Under the pieces are notes generated by a model, which ran no database searches, was not told where the DNA came from, and saw only the letters and a list, made by a program, of their open reading frames with translations. A stretch of DNA of 64,000 nucleotides from assembly GCA_017591395.1 (NCBI GenBank), contig WEDG01001547.1:153501-217500 (forward strand). Reading direction: 5' to 3'. The stretch comes from Schistocephalus solidus. Its lineage: Eukaryota; Platyhelminthes; Cestoda; Diphyllobothriidea; Diphyllobothriidae. The position numbers and the translations under genes were made by a program. Each line of letters opens with the position of its first letter. Position 1 is the stretch's first letter. Shown piece after piece: positions 34,935 through 45,245 of the stretch.

Positions 34935-35680
34935 GCTCTCAGGGTATCTAAAAGTGATCAAACATTTAAGGCTGCTAGAGTGAGCAAGCTCACTCGAACA
35001 GTCCGGGGGGTACCCTGGAGGGTACGGTGGGGGCGATTAGGAGAGGAGTTGTTGTTGATATTGTTTAGAATTTTCCGATCGCATGTAATTGCAGTCTGCA
35101 AGCGATGGTCTGCTGCAGCTCTTGTGAGACCCAGCATTTGTTTAGGGCACCTTTTCTAACCCCCTCCCCCGTGAGGGGGTAAGCAGTGCTGTCCCGAACT
35201 AGGTCTGCTGAGTCATCCCAGGCGGCTACCGGAATCCACTATGGGTCAAGATTCGGGTTAGTGAGAGAACGACCAATGCACCTGGGCTGCCTATGTGATT
35301 GCATGTCACCCTCGCCGTAGGACATTTTCGACCATGGGAAGGAGGGAAGGGTGAAGGGAGAGAGAGGAGAGAAGAGGGGGAGGAGGAGAGGTAGGAGGGG
35401 AGAGAGGAGTGGGCTGTGAAGAGAAGAAAGGAGAAAAGTCGGAGGGTGAAATGGCAGGGAGTACGGTGGAGGGGGAAGAGCAGGGAGAAGGGCGCAGATG
35501 TACCGGGTGTGGAGACACACACCACACCGGAGACCCTCGCCTGGTTTAGCCCGCTGGTCTTGGCAGTTGCCCAGAGTGTAGCTGCTGGGAAGAACCAGCT
35601 CTGAGGAGCGACAGGTGAGAGTTGGGTACCAGCTGGAGGCAGCCACAGAAGCATTCACCACCTATACAAGACAGATGTAG
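34935..35680 (-). other. Probable upstream region of LINE family 1
   Basis: Directly upstream of the LINE endonuclease start on the - strand. It contains a purine-rich tract on the + strand (about 35335-35480, AGGGAGAGAGAGGAGAGAAG-like) and two overlapping 140-codon - strand frames of very biased Ser/Pro/Leu composition. It could be the 5' untranslated part of the element. The boundary near 35680 is a guess. Confidence 0.4.
35335..35480 (+). repeat. Polypurine tract
   Basis: About 145 bases that are almost all purine on the + strand, with G runs of three to five. Such mirror-like purine tracts can adopt triplex or quadruplex structure; this is inference. Confidence 0.8.
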
Positions 35681-36379
35681 CGACCAAATACTACCTCTGT
35701 GATGCTTCGCCTAACTAGTGACCCTACAACCCTAGGGGCACACACACGGATACGTTGAGCACCTGCAGTTGTTTTCAGTCAGTGTGAATAGTGAATGAGT
35801 CGGTTAGCAGCACGCCAAACACACACATAGAGATGTCATTAGAAAAATTGTAGGAACGTATGAAAACTATTCTAAATTGATAAAAATACAAATACATAGA
35901 AAGGTACAATATATAACAAAAAAGGTATTACGTTAAAAACATTCCCATATGGAGTGAAGGGAGGACATTCTGTTACATCTGTTAGGTCACCGCTGTGGGC
36001 GCTCTGCAGCGCTGCGGACGACTACAAGGGTTGTGTGTGGGGTGCTGACATTGAGTACCAGAAAGCGAGATGGTTTGCGACGACGGTAGTTCCGGGAGCT
36101 GGGTCACAGGAAGGGAGCACTGGTATCTTTGCTGAAAATCGATCACGCCGTCTCCTTTCTGAATCAGCGCCATAGCTAAAGTGCTATTCCACTTAAACAA
36201 ACCATTCTGCACGTGAGTTATAGCGCCGTCCTCAGTGTTGTGGGAATTGGTGTTTGACAGGAGGATAGTTTATGCTCCTCTAGATCCCACCGCTGTCACC
36301 AATGTAACTGCTGAGAGATATCGCGGGTAACACACACGGCTAATTAGCCTACCTGAGACAGTATTCCGATTGGTAGACA

Positions 36380-36545
36380 AACAATACCGACAAATACAAG
36401 GGAGATTGAAATGGATATTTCTAGCTTAATAGCCATCGCCAGCCAACCATAACCATCCACAGATGGTGCCCCACCACAGGGTTGAACCCACGACCTCTCT
36501 ATTAGAAGCCAACGCTCTAACCCACTGCGTCAAGGGTTCATCGTC
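36380..36545 (-). mobile_element. tRNA-derived SINE, clear head
   Basis: The best-preserved tRNA-like head in the window. On the - strand it reads GACGCAGTGGGTTAGAGCG (A box), GTTGGCTTCTAATAGAGAGG (anticodon region with TCT) and GTGGGTTCAACCC (B box). The body follows, down to CTCCCTTGTATTTGTCGG. Inference: the ancestor was tRNA-Arg(TCT). Confidence 0.85.
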
Positions 36546-36584
36546 TTGCCGGCTTCGATTGGGAATATTAACATTGGTGGATGG

Positions 36585-36835
36585 ACGTTCACCAGTTGCG
36601 TTATGGGAATCACTCATCCCGTTCTGCCTTGGGGCTCACTCTCGAGCGCCGCCAGCAACCACACACTGGCTAGCATCATAGGCAGATAAACATTACCCAC
36701 AAGGATAAGGGAGACTGGGATAGCCATTTCTGGCTTATTATATATCATCAGCAAGCCATGCTCAATCCCAGGTTTCGCAATACCTGAAGCTCGAACCCAC
36801 TACTACTGTTAGTATACTCAATTACAGTCGAAAGG
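36585..36835 (-). mobile_element. tRNA-derived SINE, near full length
   Basis: This - strand copy holds a worn head (GTAGTGGGTTCGAGCTTC), the body (CCAGTCTCCCTTATCCTTG) and the complete tail (GTGTGTGGTTGCTGGCGGCG, GAGTGAGCCCCAAGGCAGAA, ending near AACTGGTGAACGTCCATCC). Length is about 250 bases. Confidence 0.82.
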
Positions 36836-36839
36836 AAAA

Positions 36840-37105
36840 CGAGCCTGTGACTCAATGGATGGGGCGTTGGGCCGAAAAGTCGAGGGTTCGAGCCTCGGGT
36901 GTTGTAACATCTGGGGTTAGTTGTGGCTGGCTGACCACGACTATTAAGCTAGAAATGACTATTTACATTTACCTTGTCTTCGTCGATGACGTCACTCTGC
37001 CTATGATGTACTGGCCATTGTGCGGCTGCTGCTGGGGCTGACAAGCTGAGTCCCAAGGCACAACGGCACGAGTGTGTTCCCTTGCCCGGTTGGTGAGCGC
37101 CCACT
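36840..37105 (+). mobile_element. tRNA-derived SINE, full length
   Basis: The head reads TGACTCAATGGATGGGGCGT, then a GGGCCGAAAAGTCGA anticodon region that differs from the TCT copies, then GGGTTCGAGCCTC. Body: GTGGCTGGCTGACCACGACT. Tail: TGTGCGGCTGCTGCTGGGGC, ending TTGGTGAGCGCCCACTACC. It abuts the previous copy head to head, almost touching. Confidence 0.85.
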
Positions 37106-38046
37106 ACCACTGTTAACAGAGTAATATACTGCTATGCGAGTGTATTTTTGATGTATTTAATCCTTTAAAGTCTCTGCAGCAATCATTTTAATCTGCGTTG
37201 ATGCCGTAGTGTGTTACTCTGGACTTGGGTTGGGCAGTCCACATTCCTTCACAGGTCATTACGCCTATACGCTGGCACAGTTATTTCCAACGACGCTTTT
37301 GATGGTTTTCCGATTGTCTGGAATATTTTGACTAACACTCTGAAAGTTTGCCGCCCTGTTCCTGTGCGTAGGAGACCTAACCAGACTGCACGACTAGTTG
37401 ATCTTAATTCAATAGTTTAAAGTCAGTAGGAGCAATGATTAGTGATTCCTTGGATACTGAAGGGCGTTTGTGCTCTTTGTGATAAAAGAATGGATTCTAG
37501 AGTAGATGGACGCTTGGGATTCTTTTCGTATCCACCTACTAAGGTCCTTTTCGGACAACGAGACATTTCCAATATGTGGCGTAACGTCAACCATTGACTA
37601 GCAGTAAACTTTTCTATACTATGAAGGATTTTCCTGCATGCCGCTGAATGCAAGGGTAATCTATGCCGGCTGCATGTCGATGCATTAATTCGAATGGAAA
37701 AATCTAAGGTTAGTTAAAACTGCAGATTATCCCGGCTTAGTTGAAGACTGGCCCGAAAAGCATCAGGTCAGAAGGGTTTGTTTCGCGTTCATATGCAGTT
37801 CCATAATCCCTTCTAGTAATGATAAGAATGCGGGGTTTAAAAGTGCGCTGACATCTTAACTGCAACAATAACTTTGTCAGGACAGACAATGAAAAATGAA
37901 ACTTACTTTGTTAAGGCACCGGTGTCTGTAAATAACCCTTTTTTACGGCAGCATAATTTTGCCCTAACTGGAGATTAAAATGTGCCTTTGAGTTTTCTTC
38001 TCCCTTTTAAGTGTTTTATGCACAGATTTGTTACACATATCGGTAA

Positions 38047-38408
38047 GGATGACTTGTATAGCCGCCTAATCAGGACATGGAATAGGAGTGCCCCACCCAA
38101 TCACCATAGGTGATCTTGCGGCTTAACCTTAACACCACCATAAAACTAAACTTTAACCTCAATCGTAACCCTAGCCCTACCCTAAACATAAACCCTGCAG
38201 TTACTAAGAGCCCAAAACTTAACCCTTGACATATTCCTGACCCTAACTCTAACTTTGGCCCTTACTCTAACCTTAAATTTAGCCCTGAACGTAGCACTTA
38301 ACGTCAACTTAATCGTACGCCTAAGTGCCTGGGGTTGGGCACAAAAGCACATGCATAGTGGGTGGTTCATATTCCCGTGTCCTGATTAAGCGGCCATACA
38401 AGACACCC
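38047..38408 (-). mobile_element. Inverted-repeat element with telomere-like core
   Basis: The left end (GATGACTTGTATAGCCGCCT then AATCAGGACATGGAATAGG) and the right end (ATTCCCGTGTCCTGATTAAG then CGGCCATACAAGACACCC) are inverted copies about 40 bases long. The 280-base interior is a degenerate AACCCTAA-type array. There is no coding capacity. It has the same layout as 50172-50559 and 55345-55732, in the opposite orientation. Confidence 0.82.
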
Positions 38409-39049
38409 ATACCCACCAATCCTTCCCACCACTTGCTGCCTTTTCTATCAAATCTCCACATTACCTTGTCAAGTTAGAATCCAAAAAACGACAAATATAA
38501 ACGTAAAGTAGTCTCTTTGGTTTGAAATACTACTGACATGATTGCAATCACAGACAGCCGGGCCTAAAACGTTTTTTTTTGCCCGTCAGAGTAGCAGCTG
38601 ACAATAGCACTTACCACAGTCACCACTTTCCCTCTCAAAATGGATAATTTTGAATTCTTTCAATGTACAGCAGCACAGTTAGCGGGATTAATACTAACTA
38701 GGGACTGACGGTATTTTTCTGTAATATTTTACAATTTAAGCTTCTCGCCAACGATGTAGAAACGTATAAGTAGCGACTTATGTTATTGAAAGTCAAGCAC
38801 TTCTACCTCGTAGGTAATGCTAGCACGTTTCCTTCGCAATCTTTGAATTCAACCATTGTTTTGGATGAGAGAACTCAACTATCAGGATTGGAGATAAACT
38901 GTTTTAATGGATAACGTTGTGGGTAAATTTTAGGGGTTTATGATATAATCTATTCGTTTTTCAAATGAACACAAACACTACTCAATAAAGTTGGTAAGAC
39001 ACTGGGAAGTGGAAGCCCAGGAATGCAGGCGGGCTTGCGTTAAATTGCA

Positions 39050-39195
39050 GGAAGGGTATATATTCCCGTGTTCTAATAGTAATCCTAACATGAAGCCTGA
39101 CCCAAACCTAACCCTATTACTAAAATTTGGCCCTAACCTTATCCCTAGCCCTCTCCATATCTTGACCTTAACTCTTCATTTTACCGTAACCACAC
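39050..39195 (-). repeat. Telomere-like element, partial
   Basis: Part of an inverted end (ATATTCCCGTGTTCTAATAG) is followed by AACCCTA-like units (CCTAACCCTATTACTAAAAT, GGCCCTAACCTTATCCC). It ends within 50 bases of the recent duplication at 39241. Confidence 0.62.
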
Positions 39196-39240
39196 AATTT
39201 TCAGAAGCTATTCGAAATTCCAAACTAGATCAAGCATCTA

Positions 39241-39849
39241 CTGTCTGTATTGAACACACTAGGAGTTTTTCATGCAATCCTTACAGAGCTGTCGTTCTGA
39301 AGAAAGTAAAATAATCTTGTGGGTAGATGCTAGTGTGCTGTCAATTACTTTGCTGCCGTATTTCAGCAGTATTCTGGCTATTACCGTTGCGATATGTCCT
39401 TAGAATTAAAACACGAATCCATCACGGTTTTGGACACGTTCTAGAACAATTCCATTAGTCCTATGCCTCTGAGCTAGTTTTTCGTCCTTACGGGCTCTCC
39501 TGCATATCAATGGGTTAGACTCCTCTCCCCTACTGCATCTACTGCATTATCGAATATAACTGTCTGTATTGAACACACTAGGAGTTTTTCATGCAATCCT
39601 TACAGAGCTGTCGTTCTGAAGAAAGTAAAATAATCTTGTGGGTAGATGCTAGTGTGCTGTCAATTACTTTGCTGCTGTATTTCAGCAGTATTCTGGCTAT
39701 TACCGTTGCGATATGTCCTTAGAATTAAAACACGAATCCATCACGGTTTTGGACACGTTCTAGAACAATTCCATTAGTCCTATGCCTCTGAGCTAGTTTT
39801 TCGTCCTTACGGGCTCTCCTGCATATCAATGGGTTAGACTCCTCTCCCC
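39241..39849 (+). repeat. Recent 290-bp direct duplication
   Basis: 39241-39530 and 39560-39849 are nearly identical at an offset of 319 bases. The only difference noted is C at 39357 against T at 39676. The 29-base spacer (TACTGCATCTACTGCATTA then TCGAATATAA) contains a short internal repeat (CTACTGCAT). No coding content. Confidence 0.95.
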
Positions 39850-42129
39850 CATACGAAAATGCTTAACAGGGAATTAAGTTTGCACCATGAAAAGCTCCAT
39901 CGAAATGTTTAGAGGTGACAAGAATTTGCAAGAGAAGGGGAATTAGTGTGCAGCTTTGTTAAATAGAGGGCTGTGAACAGTTCTTTCTCAGAAACCTTTA
40001 ACTTCACCCAAAATATGACGATGCTGTGTCATTGCCACCCTTGCCCTAGAGAAGTATGACATCGATGCTAATTCTTGACTGCATGATCGGAACCAGATTC
40101 AAAGCGTGAAGGGAAGCATTCCTCAATTTTTTGGGTATGAAAAACTCCGAATGGTTTGCTCGGAACACCTGCAGACCGGTAAAAAAAGAAATAGCTGCTG
40201 ACATTTGCAGTTCGATTCTTGAGAAACTGTCACCTCCCGCTTGACCCGAGTTATTCAGTTGTGCTCTCTGAGTGAACAAAATAAGTTATACACCTGAACA
40301 GTCATAAGACGGATTCGCACTATCAAAAATGACTATTATTCGCCCTGCTTGAAATGCGGCTGTCGAAAATGCTAGCTGCGTCACCTTTGATCGTATCACC
40401 AGCCCACTTAAAGACTTGGACCAGTCAGTAGTGAATTGAAGGAGAAAGCTGGAGTGAGGCTAGTGTTGAGTTGTTCATTATGACAAATCAACGCACTATT
40501 CAGTATCCATAATGTCACTTGGAAGCCTACTAACTGCCGGTTTAACCTTGTCATCATTTGGAACAGGGGTCAGACTGTAATGACATCTTCTTAATGTGAT
40601 CTATATGTACCTCTCACTCTAGTGTGCGACCCCAACGCGTGTGTGGTAGGCGGTAGATGGCAACTTCACGTCACGTTCGCCATGACACGCAATCTTATCT
40701 CCAGTCGACTTGACCCGAACAGGCCACTGGCATCGGGGAGAGGGTATGGGAAATGAGGTTGATTCACTTCTGATCTGTCGTTTAATGTGTTACCTATAAA
40801 CAGCCACATGTGATTTGGCTTGAAAGTTTGCCTACTGACAAGACAGCTGCGTTATAATGGTAGTCCGTACAAAACTTGCCTCAGTCGTATTCCAAAGTCA
40901 GAATTCAATAGCAAAGGCGAGAGGAAAGAAGCATATTGACGCATTCCAACAGCGTGTATAAAAAAGAAAGATGCGAGAACGTGCGAGATCGGACTGCAAT
41001 CGGACCAATCAGAAACTGTCCTCAGGTGGTTAGCATATGGACTAGACTACCAATCAATCTGACTTGTTGGGCCGACCTCTAGTCTTGTCGGCAGCTGGCG
41101 CGACAGTGCACACACGGCATGTGGCCATACCGGTACGGGGTTTGCCAACGAGTCGGTCAGGGCACATCCTCCTAACAAACGCTGCCTTACTAAGGTGTTA
41201 GGAGCGGGCTGCATTAGTGCCCTTTCAGTGCGACCTTTATGTTATTTTCCATCGTTAGAACTCTGAGACAGCCTCAATAACGAGGTTGGCATTTGTGGTG
41301 TTAAGGGCCAGTTCATGCGTGCCATTCGTACAGGGGTTGTTTAACCTTGCGAGTCACTGCGTGTACGCCCACCTCCGGTCGGCGCGACTCAGTCTGAGCA
41401 CCGGATCGTTGTGGGTGCGGAAGGAGAGAACGAGGTAGATGCAGCCAACGTCAGCTTCACTAAAAAATGCACGCGCAGTCACCACTGCACCCACTCCGGG
41501 ATAGGTGCTGTCCTCATCTCTCGCGATGGACGAAGTATCATGTGGCCGAAGTCTAACCAGTGCTAGCGAGGGTTGGTCTCGAAGAGCAGCTTTTACGTGA
41601 ACGAAAATCAGCCACTTAGAGGTGGATGCAAACACTCTACTGTCTCATCATATCAATTCGTGTGTGCGTAGGTAAAATGCGCAGTTTCTGGGGCACTTCC
41701 AGACCATTGATTCTAAGTTTTCATCCTTACGCGCCTTGTCTCGTTGTAGTCTTCCCCTGTAGCACCTCGCTAGACTGTCTCAAAGGTTCTTTTCTTAATT
41801 TGATGAGAAAACGATGTTCCTGTTTCGCGAAGTCAACTGACGCGTTGTCTTGATGCATTTTATGTAATTTATTTGGACATCAGCTACAGTAGAGATTCGA
41901 ATATTCAATTAGTCCATCAAAGAAACGCATGAGAGTTTGCCTAACTTTCGTTAACGTAAATTTACCTCTTAAAAGTAGTGAAAGGGGACCCCAAGAGCTC
42001 GCCCCCTCTGTCGATCTATGGAAAAATGAAGGCCCTGTGAGGTAAGTGAGGAAAATGAGGCATCCTTGCAGTAATTTTTTGCTACGTGTTTCAAAGTTAA
42101 GTGAAAGAAAAAGAGACGGGATTTATAAA

Positions 42130-42260
42130 ATGCAGTTCAACTGTCGTGACCAACGACGTCCATCATGTGCTCCACGGAGTGGGCACAGAACGCTAACCGT
42201 CGCTTGAACTTACGTGTAGTGAGATGGGATTGCGTTGCGTCTAGCTCACCAGCTTCTACC
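42130..42260 (-). repeat. Dispersed repeat A fragment
   Basis: TCAACTGTCGTGACCAACGA, CATGTGCTCCACGGAGTGGG and a diverged core follow the - strand order of the repeat. Confidence 0.5.
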
Positions 42261-44264
42261 TCACCTACTCAGTCGACTGTTCGAGTATGCAATCAGCTGA
42301 TGGGTGCATTGCTTGCAGCGAATGACAAAGTTGAATAGCCGGACTACGCGAGCCACCCGCGACATGGTCCACACAGTGTGTCCCAGAAATTCATGCGGGC
42401 CACTTCGAGCTCACATGAAGGAGAGAGCCAAAACGTCCGCATTAAGAGGGTGCAAGCGAGCCTCATATCCAGTCCTTCAGTCACTCCCTTCACGCGCAGG
42501 CACTACCGACTACGGGGATGGAGTTATCCCATAACGAAACGTAATACTTACTGATTAAATGACCTCACTTAGTCTCTGGTATTGAAACCTTCAACATGGA
42601 TGGTCTGAACCAATATCTCACTCGCTTGCCAGTAGTTGTAACATATGTATTTTAACTGCAATATCTTCGATGAGCCTTATCAAACCTGGATGTTCGTCAC
42701 CCTTCGTTTTCACAGCGAGTTTACAGTGCCTGGATCGAACTGTCAGAGGACGTCATACGGGCGGACACGACTGCCACACTCGAACATAAACTGTATTTAT
42801 ATTCGCTTGATAATTATCGTTCCTTCTTACAGGAAGGAACTGCTACATCGTACAAAAGCTTTGCACATACATACAGATAACGGTGATATCTAGTATTTGA
42901 CATAGGTAATAATCAAAACTGTGCCCAGAATCGACTGTTAAAAACAGTTTCCTTCTACTTTAATATGCCATGACGTGTATTTCGACTGCAATTTTGCAGT
43001 TAAATTTTTTTATTAATAGGGTCTTCAAAGGCAATGCCTATTACCCTTACATATACTGAACTAAATAATCCGGTTGACTTAACAGTATCGTTCCTAAAGC
43101 TGGGGATCAATTTCCGCCTATCGTCTTGCTAAATGCGGTGTCTGGACAGAGTCTGAAAGTCGCATGGTTGCCTTCCAAAATTGCCTTAACTCGCTTCTTC
43201 CCGGATTCAAATGAACAGTGAAGGAACAGTCAGAGTGAATCCACCTGATCCTTGATGTTTTCACCAGCAGACAGCCAAACAGCAGCTGCCACAGCAGAAA
43301 AACCATGAATGCGTCACAGATTTTTCACTCCTCGAAAGCTCTGAACAGGAGGAATCACCGAAATTCTAGCATGTTGAAAATCCCTGATCAATTCTGAAGA
43401 AACGAATATCCAAGTGCTTTCATCAAAAATGCCTATGGATTCGCCAGAAACAAATGAGGAATGATAATAATCAAACAGAACTTCAGTTGCAGGACGCATT
43501 GCCTTACGTTAAAAGCGTCACGGAGTCGCGGAAAGTACTATTCTAGGCTTAAATATCGGCGTTGCACATCGAACGGTGGACTTTATGCGCAGGCATGCCA
43601 TGTGCTGAAGGTAGTCGATTAAGCCCAGGAGAGCATTGACTGTGCTGATTGCTCCTGTAACTACATCGCTCAAAATGAACGAAAACCAGGATACATAAAA
43701 GAGGACTAACTGCCATTCATGACTTTTTACTGTCTGAAGCAATGTCACAAATTAAACTCTGCTGTCACGTCTATAGTCACGTAAGACCACACGCGAGAAG
43801 ATAATGCGTGGCAATCGAGTCGACAATCGCCAAATAACTGTATGGAGCTCACGTTGCATACGAAGTGCTAAGTGGTCAAGCTAGAGACTGTAACTCAACA
43901 ACATAATTGACGGCTAGCATCAAGAGTGATGCATTTAGTCACAATGATGGGGTCGATTCAATTGGCCAATTCAGAAGTCGAATTGTGTTTATTTTTGAAA
44001 ACAGATCCGAGAGACAATATGAAAGCTTAAGCGAACCAATTCTTGTTCCGAAGATTAATTCCTAAACTGCAGCAGACCGAATTCCTAGGATACATCTATT
44101 TTAGCAGCTACCCTCATTGCTCAATTGTTTGACTCAGTTCCCTCATAAATGACATCCCAGTTTGAAGGAACGTGACCGCGTAGCAGCCATATCCTACAAA
44201 ACCTCATACCCCTTGAGCGTGTAGTACCCATATTGCACCTATTGCTGCTCACTCGTCGAGGGCC

Positions 44265-44455
44265 AGGCGTGTGTAGGAGGCATACACGAACTGTTTGTGC
44301 ATGTCAGTCGCTGCGCTCGATCCTGCCTCCAGTCTTCTTGACTGTCTTGATACAGGGCTCAGGTGTGTGAGCCAGGAGCGAGTGTGGTAGGTGCATCACA
44401 AGTCCACTAGCATTATAAACCTGTCGCAGCAGCTCAAGGCATAAGAAAACTCTCC
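44265..44455 (+). repeat. Dispersed repeat A core, left arm of a composite
   Basis: CTTCTTGACTGTCTTGATAC, AGGGCTCAGGTGTGTGAG and GAGCGAGTGTGGTAGGTGC follow the core order on the + strand. Repeat B follows at once, then an inverted repeat A arm. Confidence 0.7.
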
Positions 44456-44466
44456 CCACTATAAAC

Positions 44467-44780
44467 TTCAGACCCGGTCGCGAATCGAAAGAGAAGTTAC
44501 TGGACGCCAGTTGAGAGGATATCGTACTATGCACACAATAATCGGAGAACCGGTCGGAACAAGTTGGCAACCGATGGAAACGTCTGGCGCCGTGAGAGCG
44601 GCGTCCCGAGTGAGGCACGCGTCGCATCGTCTTGACCGAGAGCACGTCTCAGTCGGCCTTGACGTTGATTGGTCTGTTTCGATAGCGGTGATTGGCTGAG
44701 AACCAGACGGCGCGTATGAGTACGCGTGGGAGGCGCAGCCTTGCAACAGGCGCGCGGAGTACCATCGCGTTCTACCATCG
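44467..44780. repeat. Dispersed repeat B, copy 2
   Basis: Matches 30438-30800 in the same orientation. Landmarks: TTCAGACCCGGTCGCGAATC, GGAACAAGTTGGCAACCGAT, GATTGGTCTGTTTCGATAGC and GAACCAGACGGCGCG. Confidence 0.65.
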
Positions 44781-44784
44781 TATC

Positions 44785-45130
44785 CGACGCAGTTCACCGC
44801 GTGCTCCACAGCATGGTGGCACAGGGACGGTGATTTTTCGCGTGAATTAGTTTTAAACGATAGTACACCTGCGCTGCATCTACCGCACACACTCTCTTCC
44901 CTCGCCCAACTGTGACGATGCCAAGAGCGAAGAGCGCTGGCGGGATTGGGCACGAAGTTGAATGTCGTAGCGTGATCCTGCATATAGGTGTGTCACACCT
45001 CACCCCGCATGTGACATTTGATCTGGGAGCGCATCCCGAATAACGCCTGCCGTGTCCTGACTTAGCCCCCCGTGTTAGTCCAGCGCATTTACCACGCGGC
45101 CCTCATAGGGGGCACAGAGAGATTTCAGCA
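44785..45130 (-). repeat. Dispersed repeat A core plus linker, right arm
   Basis: On the - strand the linker (GCGTGGTAAATGCGCTGGAC, ATTCGGGATGCGCTCCCAG) precedes the core (TGTGCGGTAGATGCAGCGCA, GTCCCTGTGCCACCATGCTG), the same unit order as at 12920-13290. Confidence 0.7.
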
Positions 45131-45137
45131 ACACTCG

Positions 45138-45245
45138 AGTAGGACCACTACAAACTAATTCATGCGCAGGTAACTGTCCCTGTGCCCGCCCTGCTGTGGC
45201 GTGCACGGTAAACCTCGTTGCTTGCGATGGTTGAATGGTCAGTGC
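45138..45245 (+). repeat. Dispersed repeat A core end
   Basis: GACCACTACAAACTAATTCA, CGCAGGTAACTGTCCCTGTG and GTGCACGGTAAACCTCG are the final third of the core on the + strand. Confidence 0.65.

Noticed and set aside
35226..35661. Two overlapping 140-codon - strand frames rich in Ser, Pro and Leu
   Set aside because: Composition follows the polypurine/polypyrimidine tract. Likely untranslated region of the LINE.
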